The notes beneath the pieces are model-generated. The model saw only the letters and a program-made list of their open reading frames with translations. It did no database searches and was not told the origin of the DNA. DNA of 45,324 nt from an uncultured Bacteroidales bacterium (GTDB lineage Bacteria > Bacteroidota > Bacteroidia > Bacteroidales > Paludibacteraceae): NCBI GenBank assembly GCA_902784425.1, contig CACZUS010000027.1, positions 27,424-72,747 of the forward strand. The letters run 5' to 3'. Below are positions 42,822 to 45,324 of the stretch, in pieces (positions within the stretch are counted from its first letter, which is position 1; each line of letters starts with the position of its first letter). Both the position numbers and the translations under genes were made by a program.

Positions 42822-43799
42822 TCATTTCTTTGTGATTTTAATTTCAGTGACGACGTTGACAGCGTTGTTCTCTGCCTTTCCTTTGATTGTTTTGATTCCA
42901 CTGAGAGAGGTAATCCATTTGGAAGTATTGTCAAATGAATAGTTGAAGTTGTCGGTCATGTTCAAGTCAAAGGTTTCTTTGTATTTTTTCTCGATTTCAC
43001 CTCGTTGTTGCTGAATTATATTGTCCATGTCAACTTTATCTTTACTTCCTTCCTCTTGCAACATAGATGAAAGACTCTTCATCACATTTGATGCTATTTG
43101 AATTCCAAATTCAATGAATGCAGGCATTATATCTTCATTTTTTAATAGGGAAGAACAACTCACATTGGCAATATTCCCTTTTACTGATTCAAGTGTGTAT
43201 TTGTACGAAGCGGGAACGTCAAATCCAAATGATGTGGTTTTGTTCCCTTTTATCTCGGCAGTTTTATTAGTCTCTAAAGTCATACCATTCAGAGAGTGAA
43301 TATAAGCAACTTCATCCAATAACCCTGCCAAATATACATCCGATGAGGAGTCTCCCATAAGTCCAAGTCCAAGAGCAAGTATAGGATAGTCCTTCATAAG
43401 TTTTTTATAGATTTCCGTCATTTCGGCAAGAACCTTGGCAGAGTCGGCAAAACCGATCAGTTTACCTGTTGCATCCAATTTGTAGTCAAACGATAGTCCG
43501 TCGTATATTTTAAATAGAGCTGCAGTCATCTCGTCCGCACCAGTCTGCTTAGGATTGGCAAAAGAGGCATTCATCGTATATCCATTCGCATCTTTGTTTA
43601 CCACCTTCAGATTTATTACAAGCGAAGTTACCACATTCGATGCTTCACCACCTGATTTTTTTGCTTCTTTTTGTTCGTAATTGAAGGAGACTTTGTCACC
43701 CTTGTTCCAATTAGGCACCAAAGAAACTGTTTGTGCAGAAATGGTCATACACAACATCATACTCAAGCAAGAGAGTATTAGACTTTTCATCTTATTCAT
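42822..43799 (-). CDS. Exported protein, tandem paralogue A
   Basis: I recognise no characterised family. This 325-residue protein has a signal peptide (MKSLILSCLSMMLCMTISAQ) and a beta-rich mature part beginning VPNWNKGDKVSFNY, with KVVNKDANGYTMNASF and SFDYKLDATGKLIGFADS. It resembles periplasmic barrel-like proteins that follow a KGxxxxY pattern in Bacteroidota. The gene at 43931-44914 is a clear paralogue; both share start, signal peptide and most motifs. It starts 22 bases before paralogue A reaches the FKBP gene, so co-transcription with FKBP is possible. Confidence 0.78.
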   Translation of the reverse strand: MNKMKSLILSCLSMMLCMTISAQTVSLVPNWNKGDKVSFNYEQKEAKKSGGEASNVVTSLVINLKVVNKDANGYTMNASFANPKQTGADEMTAALFKIYDGLSFDYKLDATGKLIGFADSAKVLAEMTEIYKKLMKDYPILALGLGLMGDSSSDVYLAGLLDEVAYIHSLNGMTLETNKTAEIKGNKTTSFGFDVPASYKYTLESVKGNIANVSCSSLLKNEDIMPAFIEFGIQIASNVMKSLSSMLQEEGSKDKVDMDNIIQQQRGEIEKKYKETFDLNMTDNFNYSFDNTSKWITSLSGIKTIKGKAENNAVNVVTEIKITKK

Positions 43800-43849
43800 T
43801 TTTTTCTTTTAAAATTTTAAGGAGAGTTCAATATAATCTTTTTCTATAA

Positions 43850-43875
43850 TATTGGCAGAACTCCAACCACCAATA
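43850..43875 (-). promoter_or_regulatory. Inverted repeat upstream of paralogue A
   Basis: TATTGG (43850-43855) and CCAATA (43870-43875) form an inverted repeat with a 14-base loop. It corresponds to the AATTGG/CCAATT repeat upstream of paralogue B, with the outer base pair changed on both sides. It lies about 50 bases before the start of paralogue A and could be an RNA hairpin or an operator. Confidence 0.5.
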
Positions 43876-43930
43876 AAAAAGAGTCATTTTGAGATAAACA
43901 AATAAAATATTTTTTACGATTTCAAAGAAA

Positions 43931-44914
43931 TTATTTCTTTGAAATCGTAATTTCAGTGATGTCACTAACATCTTTACCTTCTTTCTTTCCTTTAGTTGTA
44001 TAGGTTGCACTCAATGAGTTTAACCATTTGGAAGAATTGTCAAATGAATAGTTGAATGTGTCGGTGATATTCAAATCATAGGATTCTTTATATTCTTCTT
44101 CATATTCGGCTCTTCGTTCCTGAATGAGCGTTTTGAGTCTATCTTCGTAATCCTCATCTTGAAAAATATATGGATCATCCAGTATACTTGATGTTGTTTT
44201 AATTCCATCTTCAATGTATGCTGTCTTTATATCTTCATTTGTCAAAATGGTTGAACATTTCACATTAGTTATATTCTTTTTTACAGATTCAAGTGTGTAT
44301 TTATACGTTGAGGGAATGTCTAATGCTTTATAGTATGCACTGAGTGCAATTCTTTTTTCTTTTTTTATCTCAACGTTTTTTTTAGACTCCAGATTTATTT
44401 CATTCAGTGCGTGAATATAAACAACTTCCTCCATTAATTCAGATAAATAAATCTCAGGTGACAGTGCTCCTATAAGTCCATATAAAAAACTGACCATTGA
44501 GTCATCCGAATCACTCATTTTATATAGTTTCTTTATTTCGGCGATCACCTTGGTAGAATCGGCAAAACCGATCAATTTACCTGTTGCATCTAGTTTGTAG
44601 TCAAACGAGACCTTGTATTTTTTTAATAGTAGAGCATTTTCCTCTTCCGAACCAGGCGTTATTTTCGGATCCTCAAAAGATGCATTTATAGTATAACCAT
44701 TTGCATCTTTGTTCACTACCTTTAGATTTAATACAAACGTAGTTTTAACATTCAATGTCTCATCACCTGTTTTATCTGTTTCTTTCTTCTCGTAATAGAA
44801 CGAAGCCTTATCACCCTTTTTCCAATTAGGCACGAAAGAAACTGTTTGTGCGGAAATGGTCATACACAACATCATACTCAAGCAAGAGAGTATTAGACTT
44901 TTCATCTTATTCAT
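43931..44914 (-). CDS. Exported protein, tandem paralogue B
   Basis: This 327-residue protein is a paralogue of the one at 42822-43799. The first 30 residues are nearly identical (MNKMKSLILSC, MTISAQTVSFVPNWKKGDKA), and shared motifs include LKVVNKDANGYTINASFEDP and SFDYKLDATGKLIGFADS. The middle is more divergent and richer in Asp, Glu and Tyr. The pair arose by duplication that included the upstream region. The function is unknown; it is probably periplasmic or outer-membrane associated. Its leader contains two copies of a 47-bp repeat. Confidence 0.78.
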   Translation of the reverse strand: MNKMKSLILSCLSMMLCMTISAQTVSFVPNWKKGDKASFYYEKKETDKTGDETLNVKTTFVLNLKVVNKDANGYTINASFEDPKITPGSEEENALLLKKYKVSFDYKLDATGKLIGFADSTKVIAEIKKLYKMSDSDDSMVSFLYGLIGALSPEIYLSELMEEVVYIHALNEINLESKKNVEIKKEKRIALSAYYKALDIPSTYKYTLESVKKNITNVKCSTILTNEDIKTAYIEDGIKTTSSILDDPYIFQDEDYEDRLKTLIQERRAEYEEEYKESYDLNITDTFNYSFDNSSKWLNSLSATYTTKGKKEGKDVSDITEITISKK

Positions 44915-44949
44915 CTTTTTCTTTTTAAATTTTAAGGAGAGTTCTATAT

Positions 44950-45043
44950 GTTTTTTTTCAATAATTGGCAGAACCCTAATTCACCAATTAAGAAAGGTTT
45001 TTTTTCAATAATTGGCAGAACCCTAATTCACCAATTAAGAAAG
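44950..45043 (-). repeat. Exact 47-bp direct tandem repeat upstream of paralogue B
   Basis: Positions 44950-44996 and 44997-45043 are the same 47 bases. Each copy has a T8 run, TAATTGG (44962-44968 and 45009-45015) and CCAATTA (44984-44990 and 45031-45037), a 7-bp inverted repeat with a 15-base loop. A related inverted repeat precedes paralogue A. The exact identity means a recent duplication. Confidence 0.9.
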
Positions 45044-45129
45044 ATCATTCTGAAATGACCTTTCAAAGTTAACAAAAACACCCTAAAAACAGAAGAAAAA
45101 GGGAGCAGATGTTCACACAAACCCAAAAA

Positions 45130-45228
45130 CGGTTAGTCTGATAAACGATTTTTGTAAAATATCGGTTAGTCAAGTAACCTTTTTTGATATATTTTTGGTT
45201 ATTACGGTAAACGATTTTATATGTTGCC
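45130..45228. repeat. Three imperfect 33-bp tandem repeats
   Basis: CGGTTAGTC begins at 45130 and again at 45163, and the related TGGTTATTA begins at 45196, an exact 33-base period. On the minus strand a 54-codon frame (45233 down to 45069) reads through them as three 11-residue units of the type KIVYRNNQKYI, and ends in a hydrophobic tail. I do not consider the frame a gene without further evidence. The rest of the right end (45044-45324) shows nothing else recognisable. Confidence 0.6.
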
Positions 45229-45324
45229 GACATCCCTAATTCCTATATCCTTGCCGATTCTATGGAATTCCCAATTGGAAAGAAATTGCCAGTCTGGATT
45301 GTTGGAATGATTTATTAAATGAAA

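Noticed and set aside
45069-45233. 54-codon minus-strand gene at the right edge
   Set aside because: It coincides with 33-bp tandem repeats and has no family features; kept as a repeat and an open question only.

Overview
The window comes from the chromosome of a member of the Bacteroidota, most likely order Bacteroidales; I cannot fix the family. The evidence is promoters of the TTTG-N19-21-TAnnTTTG type, few Shine-Dalgarno sites, a fused DAHP synthase/chorismate mutase, BspA-like 26-residue repeat proteins, a DUF3467 gene after rpoC, and typical Bacteroidota gene order. No transposase, phage gene or CRISPR array is visible.

Layout. (1) 1-8602, plus strand: the end of the dcw (division and cell wall) cluster, murD(partial)-ftsW-murG-murC-ftsQ-ftsA-ftsZ, then a YqeY-like gene and a terminator; an LD-carboxypeptidase gene follows. 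(2) 9600-14800, minus strand: an accessory stretch with a lipoprotein gene, the 3' remnant of a C10 (streptopain-type) protease gene, two paralogous secreted 26-residue-repeat proteins, a secreted protein of unknown function, and many dispersed palindromic repeats between them. (3) 14870-17211, minus strand: an aromatic amino acid operon, pheA then DAHP synthase/chorismate mutase. Its leader carries two complete Phe/Tyr ribosome-mediated attenuators in series. I consider this the most notable element of the window. (4) 17300-18310, plus strand: an exported protein and a triple 49-bp hairpin repeat. (5) 18316-26945, minus strand: NAD(P)HX repair enzyme, GT51 transglycosylase, radical SAM activase-like protein, gamma carbonic anhydrase, a DUF5106/thioredoxin-like protein, Xaa-Pro aminopeptidase and a small exported protein. 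(6) 27292-42308, plus strand: rpsU, a XerC/D-type recombinase, hpf, tRNA-Thr/Tyr/Gly/Thr, tuf, tRNA-Trp, secE, nusG, rplKAJL, rpoB, rpoC and a DUF3467 gene. This ancient gene order also occurs around tufB-rpoBC in E. coli. (7) 42324-45324, minus strand: an FKBP-type isomerase and two tandem paralogous exported proteins, then tandem repeats at the right edge.

How the genes work together. The left block makes lipid II and the divisome core, and several wall genes (LD-carboxypeptidase, GT51 enzyme) lie elsewhere in the window. The pheA operon commits carbon to phenylalanine and tyrosine, and its leader appears to sense charging of both tRNAs twice. The tuf-rpoC block supplies translation and transcription machinery, with hairpins at transcript starts and between rplL and rpoB that probably tune expression. 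All functional calls rest on motifs read by eye; no database search was run.
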